64,000 bases of DNA, taken from the NCBI RefSeq assembly GCF_008180865.1, contig NZ_VTEX01000002.1:1-64000 (forward strand), in the 5' to 3' direction. Position numbers and translations under genes: made by a program. Origin of the DNA: Rossellomorea aquimaris. GTDB lineage: Bacteria > Bacillota > Bacilli > Bacillales > Bacillaceae_B. Below are positions 9,316-18,884 of this stretch, one piece after another. The notes under the pieces were generated by a model, which was not told the origin of the DNA, did not search any database, and was given only the letters and a program-made list of their open reading frames with translations. The first letter of the stretch is position 1; each line of letters begins with the position of its first letter.

Positions 9316-9357
9316 GACTGCTCCACCGGAATTTCACCATGGCGGAGCAGTCTTTTT
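9316..9357 (+). terminator. Terminator of hemL
   Basis: Stem GACTGCTCC / GGAGCAGTC with inner pairing, followed by TTTTT, 20 nt after the stop. Confidence 0.9.
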
Positions 9358-9491
9358 GGTTCACTTGGTATGAATAACTCTTCCTTTCCTGGCATATCTA
9401 TTCATTTGGCAGAGGAATTCCGTTTCCCTATCTGTTTATTCCCTTCATCAAAAAGGTACATATTTTGTAGAAACATATTTAAATTTCCCTA

Positions 9492-9520
9492 TTGATATTG
9501 CTTGTAAGTACATGTATAGT
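9492..9520 (+). promoter_or_regulatory. Sigma-A promoter of ygaE
   Basis: TTGATA (9492-9497), a 17-nt spacer and TATAGT (9515-9520), 46 nt before the gene. The rest of the 9358-9566 gap shows nothing else recognisable. Confidence 0.75.
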
Positions 9521-9566
9521 ACAGTATTGTTTATAAAAAAGTTACACAAGAAAGGATCCTAATTCC

Positions 9567-10649
9567 ATGAAACTTGGTGCTCGCATCCTTAAAACGGGAA
9601 TTGCGATTGTATTAGCTTTACTTGTATCTCAGCTATTGAATATACCGTCTCCAGTGTTTGCTGGAATCGCGGCAGTGTTTGCCGTCCAGCCCACCATTTA
9701 TCGGTCTTATCTATCGATTATCGAACAAATTCAAGCGAACCTCATAGGTGCCGGGATTGCCGTTATTTTTGTTCTTTTATTCGGCAGCAATCCTCTTATT
9801 GTGGGTCTCGCTGCTGTCATAGCGATTGCCATCATTCTTAAATTAAAGCTGCAAAACACGATCGGCCTTGCCCTCGTAACGTTGATCGCGATTATGGAAG
9901 TGACGGATCAGGATTTTATTCAATTTGCATTTATACGTTTCTCAACCATCATGATTGGAGTATTTTCATCGTTCATTATTAACTTGATCTTCCTGCCGCC
10001 AAAATACGAAACGAAGCTTTACCATAAAATATCTGATTCTACAGAAGAAATCTTAAAGTGGATTCGATTAAGTTCAAGGCACGCAACAGAGTTCCACCTC
10101 TTGAAAAAAGACTTGGAGCGCATTAAAGAAAAGCTTATAAAGGTCGACCAATTGTATCTTCTTTATAAAGAAGAACGGGATTATTTCAAGAAAAATTCAA
10201 TTGTCAAAAGTCGTAAGCTTGTCATTTTCCGTCAAATGATTTCATCAACGAATCGAAGCTTTGACATCTTGAAGCGATTGAACCGGTATGAAAATGAAAT
10301 TTTCCAGTTACCTGATGAATTACGTGGAGTCATCAAGGGACAGCTTGATTGTCTCCTTACTTACCACGAACAGCTTCTATTGAAGTTCCTGGGTAAGATG
10401 CATCCCCATACTGAGTCAGAAGCCCAGCAGGATGTGTGCATGCATCGAAAAGAACTGATGAATATCATGATCCAGGAAGTAAAACAGCACAGTAAAGATG
10501 ATAATATTCATAATTTCCATCTGCTGCATATTTTCTCGGCTATCTTTGAATACGATGAGCATTTAGAGCATCTGGAAAAACTCATCACAAGCTTCCAATC
10601 GTATCATAAAGAAGACAATGAAGTGATGATCGGGGAAGAAGAGGAATAA
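9567..10649 (+). CDS. ygaE: YgaE, aromatic-acid-exporter family membrane protein
   Basis: A 360-residue protein. The N-terminal 150 residues hold several hydrophobic helices of the FUSC/ArAE (DUF939) type, and the C-terminal 210 residues are a charged, largely helical cytoplasmic domain. The hemL-ygaE order matches B. subtilis. The family is related to aromatic acid exporters, but no substrate is known for YgaE. AAAGGA lies about 10 nt before the ATG. It is monocistronic with a bidirectional terminator. Confidence 0.82.
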   Translation: MKLGARILKTGIAIVLALLVSQLLNIPSPVFAGIAAVFAVQPTIYRSYLSIIEQIQANLIGAGIAVIFVLLFGSNPLIVGLAAVIAIAIILKLKLQNTIGLALVTLIAIMEVTDQDFIQFAFIRFSTIMIGVFSSFIINLIFLPPKYETKLYHKISDSTEEILKWIRLSSRHATEFHLLKKDLERIKEKLIKVDQLYLLYKEERDYFKKNSIVKSRKLVIFRQMISSTNRSFDILKRLNRYENEIFQLPDELRGVIKGQLDCLLTYHEQLLLKFLGKMHPHTESEAQQDVCMHRKELMNIMIQEVKQHSKDDNIHNFHLLHIFSAIFEYDEHLEHLEKLITSFQSYHKEDNEVMIGEEEE

Positions 10650-10653
10650 AAAC

Positions 10654-10690
10654 AGAGCAAAGGATGTGATTTCCTTTGCTCCGTTTTTTT
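10654..10690. terminator. Bidirectional terminator between ygaE and appC
   Basis: Stem GAGCAAAGGA / TCCTTTGCTC with T-runs on both strands (CGTTTTTTT on plus, TGTTTTTAT on minus), placed between convergent ygaE and appC. Confidence 0.9.
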
Positions 10691-10697
10691 GTTTTAT

Positions 10698-11594
10698 TTA
10701 GTTTTTCATTTTAGGATCAAGGGCATCCCGAAGTCCGTCCCCCATCAAGTTGAATCCCAGTACCGTCAGCATGATGGCAAGTCCCGGGAAGATCATTGTC
10801 CACGGGGCTTGCAGCATGAACGTACGTGCATCAGCCAGCATTTTCCCCCATTCGGGCTGAGGGGCTTGTGCTCCTAAACCAAGGAAACCAAGTGCCGCGG
10901 CTTCGATTATAGCAGTCGCAATGGCAAGAGTTCCTTGTACAATGATCGGCGCCATACTGTTAGGAAGGATATGACTCAATAGAATACGACTATCTTTCAT
11001 CCCAATGGCTTTCGCAGCCATCACATACTCTTCCTGTTTTACACTCAACACCCGTGACCTAATGAGTCGCCCAAAGTTAGGGATATTGATAATCGCAATG
11101 GCAATTAAAGCATTTCTCAGGGATGGCCCAAGAGCAGCTACAACAGCTATCGCTAACAGGATACTTGGAAATGCAAGCATGATATCAAAGATTCGCGAAA
11201 TAATCGTATCCACCCATCTTCCATAATAACCTGCCACGATTCCCAGAAGACTTCCTACTACTGCTGAACCGATTACTGCAAAGAAACCTACCCATAATGA
11301 AATTCGAGCCCCATAAATAATTCTGGATAATATATCCCGTCCAAAGTCATCTGTCCCGAGCCAATGTTCAGAAGATGGAGCCTGCAGTCTTTTAGATAAA
11401 TCTTGTTCATTGATGCCTTGTGGGGCAATGACTGGTGCGGCGATAGCTAAGACGACAAAGAATAGCACGATAAAAAATCCAACTAAAGCGATTTTGTTTT
11501 TTCGAAAGCTTTTCCACGCTTCCTTCCAGGGAGAAACCGTTTCCTCCTGCAGGGAAGGATGAAGCTCCTTTTGCGGTTCTGCTAATTCTGCCAT
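10698..11594 (-). CDS. appC: Oligopeptide ABC transporter permease AppC/DppC type
   Basis: A 298-residue inner-membrane permease of the peptide/nickel family with an N-terminal OppC_N segment, six helices and the BPD_transp_1 domain (about residues 100-290, EAA region around AAKAIGMKD). It is the last gene of a five-gene operon in the order D-F-A-B-C, the same as B. subtilis appDFABC. It pairs with AppB to form the channel. Paralogous Opp/Dpp systems share these motifs, so the symbol rests on gene order. Confidence 0.88.
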   Translation of the reverse strand: MAELAEPQKELHPSLQEETVSPWKEAWKSFRKNKIALVGFFIVLFFVVLAIAAPVIAPQGINEQDLSKRLQAPSSEHWLGTDDFGRDILSRIIYGARISLWVGFFAVIGSAVVGSLLGIVAGYYGRWVDTIISRIFDIMLAFPSILLAIAVVAALGPSLRNALIAIAIINIPNFGRLIRSRVLSVKQEEYVMAAKAIGMKDSRILLSHILPNSMAPIIVQGTLAIATAIIEAAALGFLGLGAQAPQPEWGKMLADARTFMLQAPWTMIFPGLAIMLTVLGFNLMGDGLRDALDPKMKN

Positions 11595-11622
11595 GAGAGT
11601 TCACCTCTTTCTTCTATTGATG

Positions 11623-12636
11623 TTAGTTGTATTTAATGCGCGGATCGACAGCAGCATATAGTAAATCGACGATTAAGTTGATTGTGACAAAGATAGTGGC
11701 CACTACGAGAATGCCTGACTGTACAACAGGATAATCACGGAAGCCGATCGCTTCATAAATATAGCGACCAATTCCAGGCCATCCAAAAATCGTCTCTGTC
11801 AATATCGCTCCACCCAATAGGAGCCCCATTTGCAAACCGATTACCGTCAATACTGGAATGATGGCATTTTTAAGAGAATGCTTGTACACAACCCAGAACA
11901 TTTTCAGACCCTTCGCACGAGCAGTTCGAATGTAATCCGAACGCATGACCTCAAGCATACTTGAACGAGTCATTCGGGCAATGATCGCCATAGGAATCGT
12001 GGCAAGTGCAATACCCGGAAGGATCAGATGCCTCATCACTTCACCTAATTGATCGAAACGTCCTTGTATGATGGTATCTATAATATAGAGATTCGTAATG
12101 GCATCGATCGGATTACGAATGTTTTCCCTTCCTGTGGTTGGAAGCCAGTCAAGTTGAATACCAAAGATCCACTGCTCCATCAAACCAAGCCAGAAGATCG
12201 GCATAGACACCCCGACCAAAGCCAGTATCATGGCCGTATAATCAAACCATGAGTTCTGGAACCAGGCACTGATGATACCCGCATTCACCCCAATGACCAC
12301 GGCAATGATGATAGCTACAATCGCCAATTCGGCTGTTGCAGCCAAGTATGGCCATATTTCACTTGAAACTTCTGTTTTTGTACGAATAGAGCTGCCTAAA
12401 TCACCTGTTAAAAGGCCTTTTAGGTACTCGAAATATTGAACATACCAGGCATTATCAAGACCTAACTGTGTTCTTAGCTGTTCAATGGCTTCTTTTGAAG
12501 CCTGTTGACCCAGGATCACTTGGGCAGGGTCTCCAGGTATCGCCCGAATGATAAAGAATACAATAAAAGTCATCCCTAATAATACGGGTATTAATTGAAG
12601 TAATCTTCGAATGGTGTATTGAAACATTTTGTTCAC
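11623..12636 (-). CDS. appB: Oligopeptide ABC transporter permease AppB/DppB type
   Basis: A 337-residue permease with an N-terminal helix (residues 9-30) and a BPD_transp_1 domain. The EAA-loop motif lies around ARAKGLKMFWV, and the C-terminus DPRIKYN is typical of the DppB/AppB family. It precedes appC by 28 nt and is separated from appA by a repeat-filled 400-nt gap. Confidence 0.88.
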   Translation of the reverse strand: MNKMFQYTIRRLLQLIPVLLGMTFIVFFIIRAIPGDPAQVILGQQASKEAIEQLRTQLGLDNAWYVQYFEYLKGLLTGDLGSSIRTKTEVSSEIWPYLAATAELAIVAIIIAVVIGVNAGIISAWFQNSWFDYTAMILALVGVSMPIFWLGLMEQWIFGIQLDWLPTTGRENIRNPIDAITNLYIIDTIIQGRFDQLGEVMRHLILPGIALATIPMAIIARMTRSSMLEVMRSDYIRTARAKGLKMFWVVYKHSLKNAIIPVLTVIGLQMGLLLGGAILTETIFGWPGIGRYIYEAIGFRDYPVVQSGILVVATIFVTINLIVDLLYAAVDPRIKYN

Positions 12637-12707
12637 CTCTCTGAAAGGAGATTCTAGTATTCATGGAAGCTTGCTTAAATCATTTTCATATCATGCTTGT
12701 TTCCTCT

Positions 12708-12982
12708 GACCAAGCCGCCTCCGCTTTTCTTCTTGTCGAGCTACGACGGCTAGCCCCTCGAGGTCATAAGTCCATCTTGCCCCAAAGGCATAAAGCGCCT
12801 TTTGTGCAAGCTCGCCATATGCTTGTCGGGGCTGACCAAGCCGCCTCCGCTTTTCTTCTTGTCCAGCTGCGGTGGCTCGAGGCTCGAGGTCATTTCAGAT
12901 CGATCAGCTGAAGGCAAAGTACGCCTTCTTCTGATCGTCCTGAAATGCTTGTCGCCTCTGACCAAGCCGCCTCCGCTTTTCT
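12708..12982. repeat. Tandem 126-bp intergenic repeat inside the app operon
   Basis: The core GACCAAGCCGCCTCCGCTTT begins at 12708, 12834 and 12960, exactly 126 bp apart. This gives two full units (12731-12856 and 12857-12982) behind a partial left copy (about 12663-12730). Between the cores each unit starts TTCTTGTCNAGCTNCG and carries a self-complementary centre. Unit 2 has CATTTCAG near 12891 pairing with CTGAAATG near 12940, enclosing GAAGGC/GCCTTC. Unit 1 has CTTGCCCCAAAGGC pairing with GCCTTTTGTGCAAG. The centres differ in sequence but keep the ability to fold. A short related copy lies at 25286-25345 on the other strand. No convincing coding capacity was seen. Confidence 0.88.
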
Positions 12983-12990
12983 ATGTACAA

Positions 12991-13016
12991 AGGGGAGACT
13001 TAAAGTCATCTCCCCT
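12991..13016 (-). terminator. Weak hairpin after appA
   Basis: Inverted repeat AGGGGAGA / TCTCCCCT enclosing a GACTTAAAGTC palindrome, 20 nt after the appA stop. The trailing T-run is short (TTTGTAC), so it may act as a partial terminator or 3'-end stabiliser. Either would raise appA transcript over appBC, as is usual for binding-protein genes. Confidence 0.5.
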
Positions 13017-13035
13017 AGGTTGAATCTTATTAGGA

Positions 13036-14652
13036 CTATTCCATGTCTACTGCACCTAAGAAGTCAGATCCTGTTGGATGCGGTTGGAAGTTCTTCACAG
13101 CCGCACTACCAGCTAATAATGGTGTGGAGTGAGCCAAAGGTACCCAAGGAGCATCTTCATGGATGATTTCCTGAGCCTGTTTGTACATCTCTTCACGTTT
13201 TGCTTGATCTGTTTCAGATTGAGCAGCAATTAATAAATCATGAAGCTCGTCATTGCTGTAGTACGTGTAGTTATTACTTCCGATATTGTCTTTATCAAGT
13301 AATACATATAGGAAGTTATCTGCATCACCGTTGTCACCAGTCCATCCAAGTAAGAACGCATCCGCTTCTCCGTTACGGGCTTTCTCTAGGTAGGTTGCCC
13401 ATTCGTAAGACACGATTTTAGCTTTTACCCCTACTTCTTCAAGGTCCGCCTGAATCGCTTCAGCTACTTTTTGACCATCCGGCATGTACGGACGTGGAAC
13501 AGGCATTGCCCATAATTCCATTTCAAATCCATCTTCAAGTCCTGCTTCAGCAAGAAGTTCTTTTGCTTTTTCAGGATTGTATTCATATCCTTCAAGTGCA
13601 TCATTGTAGCCGCCAATAACTGGAGGCATTGGGTTTTTCGCTACTTCTGCTCTTCCTTCGAAGAATGCATCAATGATTTCCTGCTTGTTGATTGCATAGT
13701 TAATTGCCTGGCGTACTTTTGGATTATCAAAAGGTTTACGAGTCGAAGTTAACCCTAAGTATCCAACGTTCATAGAAGGACGTTCGAATAATTGTAATTG
13801 GTCGTTCCCTTCAACTTGTGCAGCATCACTTGGATTGATACCATCTGCAAGATCGATTTCACCAGAAACCAGCGCGTTAAGGCGTGCAGAGTTTTCAGGA
13901 ATTGATTTGAAGACAACTTGATCTAATTTCGGTAGATCTTTATTCCAGTAGTCTTCATTCTTAACTAAAACGATTTTGTCATTACGCTTCCATTCTTTGA
14001 ACTTGAAAGGACCTGTACCTGCATCAGTCGGTGCTTCGCCTAACTTATCACCTAACTCATCAAGAGCTTTAGGACTTACAATCGCAAAAGGACTCATCGC
14101 AATGTTCTTTAAGAACGGAGCTTGAGGGCGCTTAAGAACGAACTCAACTGTATTCTCATCAACCGCTTTTACTTCATTGATAACGTGACCTTCATCACCT
14201 TTAAATCCACCAAACATAGATTTATAGTAGTAGAATGCTTCTTCATTACCATTCATCCAACGCTCAAAGTTCTTCACTACTGCGTCAGCATTGAAATCTG
14301 TACCATCTTGGAATTTAACACCTTCACGAAGTGTGAACGTATACGTTAAACCGTCTTCAGATACCTTCCACTCTTCAGCTAATCCTGGATTTGGTTCTGT
14401 ATCCTGTTCACCAAATTCAACTAAAGTTTCGAAGATATTCTTTGTTACTTTAAATGATTCTCCATCTGTAACCGCAGCAGGATCAAGTGCTACCGAGTCC
14501 CCCCCGCGACCAAAGATCAATACTTTTGGATCGCCACTATCTTTACTGTCGCTGCCTTCGCCTGAAGAGCTTTCATTCCCTCCACATCCGTAAAGAACAG
14601 ATGATACGAGTAGGATGAGCAGCATTAAAATTGACCAGCTTTTTTTTCTCAA
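13036..14652 (-). CDS. appA: Oligopeptide-binding lipoprotein AppA type
   Basis: A 538-residue extracellular solute-binding protein of family 5 (SBP_bac_5). The signal peptide has a lipobox LYGC with lipidated Cys23, followed by a Ser/Gly/Asp-rich linker. The ligand-binding domain then has typical PNPGLAEEWKVSEDG and TFTLREGVKFQDG motifs. It feeds peptides to AppBC with AppD/AppF as ATPases. The close match of its neighbours to an app-type operon favours oligopeptides over nickel or dipeptides, but specificity is inference. It starts 47 nt after the appF stop. Confidence 0.9.
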   Translation of the reverse strand: MRKKSWSILMLLILLVSSVLYGCGGNESSSGEGSDSKDSGDPKVLIFGRGGDSVALDPAAVTDGESFKVTKNIFETLVEFGEQDTEPNPGLAEEWKVSEDGLTYTFTLREGVKFQDGTDFNADAVVKNFERWMNGNEEAFYYYKSMFGGFKGDEGHVINEVKAVDENTVEFVLKRPQAPFLKNIAMSPFAIVSPKALDELGDKLGEAPTDAGTGPFKFKEWKRNDKIVLVKNEDYWNKDLPKLDQVVFKSIPENSARLNALVSGEIDLADGINPSDAAQVEGNDQLQLFERPSMNVGYLGLTSTRKPFDNPKVRQAINYAINKQEIIDAFFEGRAEVAKNPMPPVIGGYNDALEGYEYNPEKAKELLAEAGLEDGFEMELWAMPVPRPYMPDGQKVAEAIQADLEEVGVKAKIVSYEWATYLEKARNGEADAFLLGWTGDNGDADNFLYVLLDKDNIGSNNYTYYSNDELHDLLIAAQSETDQAKREEMYKQAQEIIHEDAPWVPLAHSTPLLAGSAAVKNFQPHPTGSDFLGAVDME

Positions 14653-14699
14653 CTAAATCCCCTCCTGAATAATGTTTATATACTTATGAGACTTGTCTT

Positions 14700-15665
14700 C
14701 TAGTAAAGATGACAAGCTACATAATGCCCTGGTTGGTGTTCCTTGAATTCCGGTACTTTCTGTTTGCAGATCTCCGTTGCATGTGGACATCTGGTGTGAA
14801 ATGTACAGCCACTTGGCGGGTTGGACGGACTGGGAATGTCACCTTGCAAGAGAATCGTTTCCCTTTTGAAATCCGGATCCGGTACCGGTACCGCTGATAG
14901 AAGTGCCTGGGTGTATGGATGAAGCGGTTTTTCATAGAGTGTTTCACTATTACTCAGCTCTACCATTTTTCCGAGGTACATCACGCCTACCCGGTCACTT
15001 ATATGTCTAACTACACCTAAATCATGCGCAATGAAGATATAGGTGAGTCCGAACTCTTTTTGCAAATCCTGCATCAGGTTCAGGACCTGGGATTGAATGG
15101 ATACGTCAAGAGCTGAAACAGGCTCATCGGCTATGATAAGCTTCGGCTTCGTCATGAGAGCCCTTGCAATCCCGATACGTTGTCTTTGTCCACCGCTGAA
15201 TTGATGTGGATAACGTTTCGCATGATAGCTGCTCAACCCGACAATATTAAGTAGTTCATGAACCCTCTTTTTTCTTTCCTTTGCTGAACCCATTCCATGG
15301 ACCTTCAATGGTTCTTCGAGAATCTGTTCAACAGTATGCCTTGGATTTAAGGAAGCAAAAGGATCCTGAAAGACCATTTGCATCTCCCGGCGAATCTTCC
15401 TCATTTCTGAGTTTGATAGACTCGTAAGCTCTCGATCTTCGAATGTCACTTTTCCTTCGGATGGATCGATGAGTCTCATAAGCATTCTGCCAGTCGTAGA
15501 TTTGCCACATCCACTTTCACCTACGATTCCTAGGGTCTCTCCTTTATTCACTGTAAAAGATACCCCGTCTACTGCTTTTACCGAACTGACGGGTCGTCCA
15601 AGAACTCCTCCTGTAATTGGAAAGTGTTTCTTAAGATTCTCAACCTTTAGCAACGGTTCCGTCAT
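14700..15665 (-). CDS. appF: Oligopeptide ABC transporter ATPase AppF type
   Basis: A 321-residue ABC ATPase with Walker [11 protein letters not shown]-loop, signature SGGQRQR, Walker B LIIADEP and the C-terminal oligo_HPY region holding a cysteine cluster ([14 protein letters not shown]) near residues 285-300. The ATG at 15665 has GGAGG 6 nt upstream; the frame is open further to 15746. The start overlaps the 3' end of appD by 26 nt, indicating translational coupling. Confidence 0.9.
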   Translation of the reverse strand: MTEPLLKVENLKKHFPITGGVLGRPVSSVKAVDGVSFTVNKGETLGIVGESGCGKSTTGRMLMRLIDPSEGKVTFEDRELTSLSNSEMRKIRREMQMVFQDPFASLNPRHTVEQILEEPLKVHGMGSAKERKKRVHELLNIVGLSSYHAKRYPHQFSGGQRQRIGIARALMTKPKLIIADEPVSALDVSIQSQVLNLMQDLQKEFGLTYIFIAHDLGVVRHISDRVGVMYLGKMVELSNSETLYEKPLHPYTQALLSAVPVPDPDFKRETILLQGDIPSPSNPPSGCTFHTRCPHATEICKQKVPEFKEHQPGHYVACHLY

Positions 15666-16656
15666 AAACTCCCTCCTCCACTTCATCGAACAGGAAGCAT
15701 CGTGTGCAATGTCCTTGTGATGTTTCATATAATTCCGGTGTTTCAACTAAACAGCGATCGAAGGCATATTCACAGCGGGCTGCAAATCGGCATCCTGTCT
15801 TAATGGACCCCGGTTTCGGAACATTCCCCTGAATCGAGTGCAGTCGCTGCTGCTTGATTCTCATATCCGGTACGGATTGAATCAGGCCTTTCGTGTAAGG
15901 ATGCTGAGGGTTTTTAAAGATTTCTTCTACTTTCCCCTCTTCCACCACTTTACCTGAGTACATAACGACCACCCGTTCACATGTTTCAGCAACTACTCCT
16001 AAATCATGAGTAATCAAGAGGACCGCTGTATTCAATTCTTTATTTAATCGTTTCATCAATTTTAAAATTTGGGCCTGAATCGTCACATCAAGAGCGGTTG
16101 TCGGCTCGTCTGCTATCAACACACGTGGATCACAAACCATGGCCATGGCAATCATGACCCTTTGTCTCATACCGCCTGATAGCTGATGGGGGTATTCCTT
16201 GATAAGCTCTTCAGACCTCGGTAAACCGACCATCCTCATAATTTCAATCGCTTTATCCCTTGCTTGTTTCTTTCCAACCTTCGTATGTATTCTTATTGCT
16301 TCCGTTAATTGGTCACCTATAGTAAAAACAGGGTTTAAAGATGTCATTGGCTCTTGGAAGATCATCGCTATATCATTGCCCCGGATATCTCTCATTCGCT
16401 TTTCAGATGCTTGTGTCAGATCTTCATCTTTATACAGAATCTTTCCACCTACTATTTTCCCCGGTGGTTTCGGTACCAGGCCCATTATGGATAGGGATGT
16501 AACACTTTTACCACAACCACTCTCCCCAACGATCCCGAGCACCTCCCCTTCATTTACATGAAAGCTAACTCCATCGACTGCAGGAACTTCTCCGTCATCA
16601 GTAAAAAAGGAGGTCCTCAAATCTTCCACTTTTAGTAAAGGACGCGCTTCGCTCAT
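15640..16656 (-). CDS. appD: Oligopeptide ABC transporter ATPase AppD type
   Basis: A 338-residue ABC ATPase with Walker [10 protein letters not shown], signature SGGMRQR, Walker [13 protein letters not shown] and switch TTHDL-type LITHDLG. The C-terminal oligo_HPY domain has a cysteine-containing motif ([14 protein letters not shown]), as in OppD/DppD proteins. It is the first gene of the operon, about 70 nt downstream of the promoter at 16727-16754. The GAGGAGG site is 6 nt before the ATG. Confidence 0.9.
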   Translation of the reverse strand: MSEARPLLKVEDLRTSFFTDDGEVPAVDGVSFHVNEGEVLGIVGESGCGKSVTSLSIMGLVPKPPGKIVGGKILYKDEDLTQASEKRMRDIRGNDIAMIFQEPMTSLNPVFTIGDQLTEAIRIHTKVGKKQARDKAIEIMRMVGLPRSEELIKEYPHQLSGGMRQRVMIAMAMVCDPRVLIADEPTTALDVTIQAQILKLMKRLNKELNTAVLLITHDLGVVAETCERVVVMYSGKVVEEGKVEEIFKNPQHPYTKGLIQSVPDMRIKQQRLHSIQGNVPKPGSIKTGCRFAARCEYAFDRCLVETPELYETSQGHCTRCFLFDEVEEGVYDGTVAKG

Positions 16657-16726
16657 TCAAATCCTCCTCTTGAAACTTTCTCTCTTTTCTTAATAGTCCT
16701 TATTTTCTAAATTTTATATGTTTCTT

Positions 16727-16754
16727 ATTATACAAGATGTTACAAATGTTGCAA
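16727..16754 (-). promoter_or_regulatory. Sigma-A promoter of the app operon
   Basis: Minus-strand TTGCAA (16754-16749), a 16-nt spacer and a perfect TATAAT (16732-16727). The intergenic region 16657-16971 holds this promoter and the ygaD terminator; the AT-rich stretch 16755-16914 shows nothing else I can support. Confidence 0.7.
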
Positions 16755-16914
16755 TCTATTTTCAGAATTTTTCTACACAAAACCCATTTACTCTTTCATT
16801 CCTAATTCAATTCAATATATGTCCAATTATTCTTTTCATTCCTTCCAGATAAAGTTATTTAGCCCTACTTCTTTCACCGAACACCTGAAATAAGTTTGAT
16901 ATTTTTTTTAGGAA

Positions 16915-16961
16915 AACAAAAAAATCATGACTTTTATCACGTATATCGTGATAAGTCATGA
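16915..16961 (-). terminator. Terminator of ygaD
   Basis: Long minus-strand hairpin TCATGACTTATCACG / CGTGATAAAAGTCATGA (two-base bulge, five-base loop) followed by TTTTTTTG. Confidence 0.92.
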
Positions 16962-16971
16962 CTTTCTTAGT

Positions 16972-18720
16972 TTATTGATCGAGCTGCTGTACTTGGAAGA
17001 GTTTATAGTAATGACCCTGTTTTGCCATCAGCTCTTCATGTGTGCCCATTTCGACAACTTCTCCGTGCTCCATATGAATGATTCTATCAGCATGAGTGAT
17101 CGTTGATAATCGATGAGCCACTATGAAGGTCGTTCGATCTTTTGCCAGGATTTCAAGAGATTCCTGGATCAGGTGTTCGCTTTCCAGATCAAGGGCTGAC
17201 GTTGCTTCATCCAGTATGAGAATCGGTGGATTTTTAAGGAACACCCTGGCAATCGCGACACGCTGCTTCTGTCCTCCGGATAGTTTCACACCTCTTTCTC
17301 CTACTTTGGTGTCATAGCCTTGAGGTAATTTCATGATGAAATCATGTGCATTTGCCGCCTTGGCAGCTTCTATTACTTCTTCATCCGTTGCATCAGGATT
17401 ACCGAATTTAATATTCATCTTGACCGATTCACTAAAGAGAATATTATCCTGAAGCACCATTCCGATATTGTCCCGCAAAGACCTTACCTGAAATCTTCTG
17501 ATGTCTGTTCCATCTAAAAGAATTTCACCAGCTGTGACATCATAAAAACGGGGAATAAGACTGACGAAGGATGATTTTCCTCCACCGCTCATGCCGACCA
17601 GAGCGACGGTTTCACCCGTTTTAATATCAAGGTTGAGTTTACGCAGAACGTCTTCCTCTTCAGATTCATAACGAAAGGAAACATTTTTAAAATGAATATC
17701 TCCGCGTACATTTTCACAAGGAATCGCCCCTCGCTCATCATCAATATCATACTTCTCATCCATGAACTCAAATACACGGTCCATGGAAGCGATCGATTGA
17801 GTCAAGGTTGTAGAAGAATTCACCAGTCGTCTAAGCGGACCATAGAGACGATCGATATATGCGATAAAGGCAGCCATTGTCCCAATGGTCAGATCTCCAT
17901 TAATAACTTGCAGCCCCGCATATCCGATGATGATTAACGGAGATATATCCGTAATGGTATTCACAACAGCGAACGCTTTCGCATTCCAGCTTGTTTGCTT
18001 TAAGGCTTTCGTTAAGAAATTGCTATTTTGATCTTGAAACTGTTTTTGTTCATAGTCTTCTACGGCAAAACTCTTGATGACAGCCATCCCTTGAACTCTC
18101 TCGTGCAAATGGCTTTGTACCTCCGCGAGTGCCTGAGAACGGTCTCTCGTCAACCCTCTAAGTCTGCCAAAGAAATAACGGACAGAAAAAGCATAGAAAG
18201 GAAATGCTATTAAAGAAACAAGTGTTAATGAAACATCCATCGTAAACATGATGGATAGAGCAATGACAATGGTAGCGGCATCCAGCCAGAGGTTCATCAG
18301 ACCGGTGATTACGAAATTCTTCGTTTGTTCTACATCATTGATGACCCTGGAAATGACTTCCCCTGCTCTTGTATTCGAGTAATATTTAAAGCTGAGTCGT
18401 TGTATATGTGAAAACAAATGGTCCCTTAAGTCATACAAGATCTTGTTTCCCGTCCACTGAGCAAAGTACTGTCGATAATACTCTACAGGTGGTCTTACCA
18501 GTAAGAATAGGCCAAGCATGATCCCCATGATCATCAGTAATTGATTTGTCTTTTCTTCCGAAGACAGGCCAGAAGCCCCTACTATATCATCAATGACATA
18601 CTTGATTAAAATCGGGATTAATAAGGGAATCGTAAATTTAATAATACCTATAATTAATGTACCAATAATTTGCCACCGATAAGGTTTTACAAATTGAAGG
18701 TAGCGTTTGATACTATCCAA
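16972..18720 (-). CDS. ygaD: YgaD, multidrug-type ABC exporter (TMD-NBD half transporter)
   Basis: A 582-residue fused ABC exporter. Six transmembrane helices occupy about residues 15-300 (ABC_membrane), followed by an ATPase domain with Walker [10 protein letters not shown], signature LSGGQKQR, Walker [14 protein letters not shown] and His switch VAHRLS. It probably works as a homodimer. The start is read as TTG at 18720 ([10 protein letters not shown]) because AAAGGAG lies 7 nt upstream and the homologue begins with the same [12 protein letters not shown]. The frame is open to 18810 without a site. The ygaE-ygaD-ygaC order, with the app operon inserted, follows B. subtilis. The substrate is unknown. 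Confidence 0.88.
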   Translation of the reverse strand: MDSIKRYLQFVKPYRWQIIGTLIIGIIKFTIPLLIPILIKYVIDDIVGASGLSSEEKTNQLLMIMGIMLGLFLLVRPPVEYYRQYFAQWTGNKILYDLRDHLFSHIQRLSFKYYSNTRAGEVISRVINDVEQTKNFVITGLMNLWLDAATIVIALSIMFTMDVSLTLVSLIAFPFYAFSVRYFFGRLRGLTRDRSQALAEVQSHLHERVQGMAVIKSFAVEDYEQKQFQDQNSNFLTKALKQTSWNAKAFAVVNTITDISPLIIIGYAGLQVINGDLTIGTMAAFIAYIDRLYGPLRRLVNSSTTLTQSIASMDRVFEFMDEKYDIDDERGAIPCENVRGDIHFKNVSFRYESEEEDVLRKLNLDIKTGETVALVGMSGGGKSSFVSLIPRFYDVTAGEILLDGTDIRRFQVRSLRDNIGMVLQDNILFSESVKMNIKFGNPDATDEEVIEAAKAANAHDFIMKLPQGYDTKVGERGVKLSGGQKQRVAIARVFLKNPPILILDEATSALDLESEHLIQESLEILAKDRTTFIVAHRLSTITHADRIIHMEHGEVVEMGTHEELMAKQGHYYKLFQVQQLDQ

Positions 18721-18765
18721 GTGATTACTCCTTTCTAAGATGTGAGTATTTATTTTGCCCCCAAT

Positions 18766-18858
18766 AAAAAGGGATGACCCTGTATGGAACGCAGCAATGT
18801 TCCTCTTCAAGTCCTTTCAGGAAATGAAAAGGGTTGCTCCTTACTGGGTCAGCCCTTT
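18766..18858 (-). terminator. Long multibranched hairpin between ygaC and ygaD
   Basis: On the minus strand AAAGGGCTGACCC (18858-18846) pairs with GGGTCATCCCTTT (18780-18768), 12 of 13 pairs, and is followed by TTATT. The 65-nt loop holds further local stems: GGAAC-ATTGCTGC-GTTCC near 18801-18784, and TTTCCTGAAAGGA. It separates ygaC from ygaD. This is unusually large for a simple intrinsic terminator and could be an attenuator or a structured leader. Confidence 0.55.
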
Positions 18859-18884
18859 AATGCCTATACAGTTTTCCAGCTGTG

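Noticed and set aside
12663..13166. Several overlapping open frames of 70-80 residues in the app intergenic region
   Set aside because: They are translations of the 126-bp repeats in different frames; none has a ribosome site or consistent frame between units.
5167..18720. ABC transporters and channel interpreted as a defence or toxin-immunity island
   Set aside because: Each operon is a known transporter type with normal promoters and terminators; no toxin, nuclease, recombinase or phage gene is nearby.
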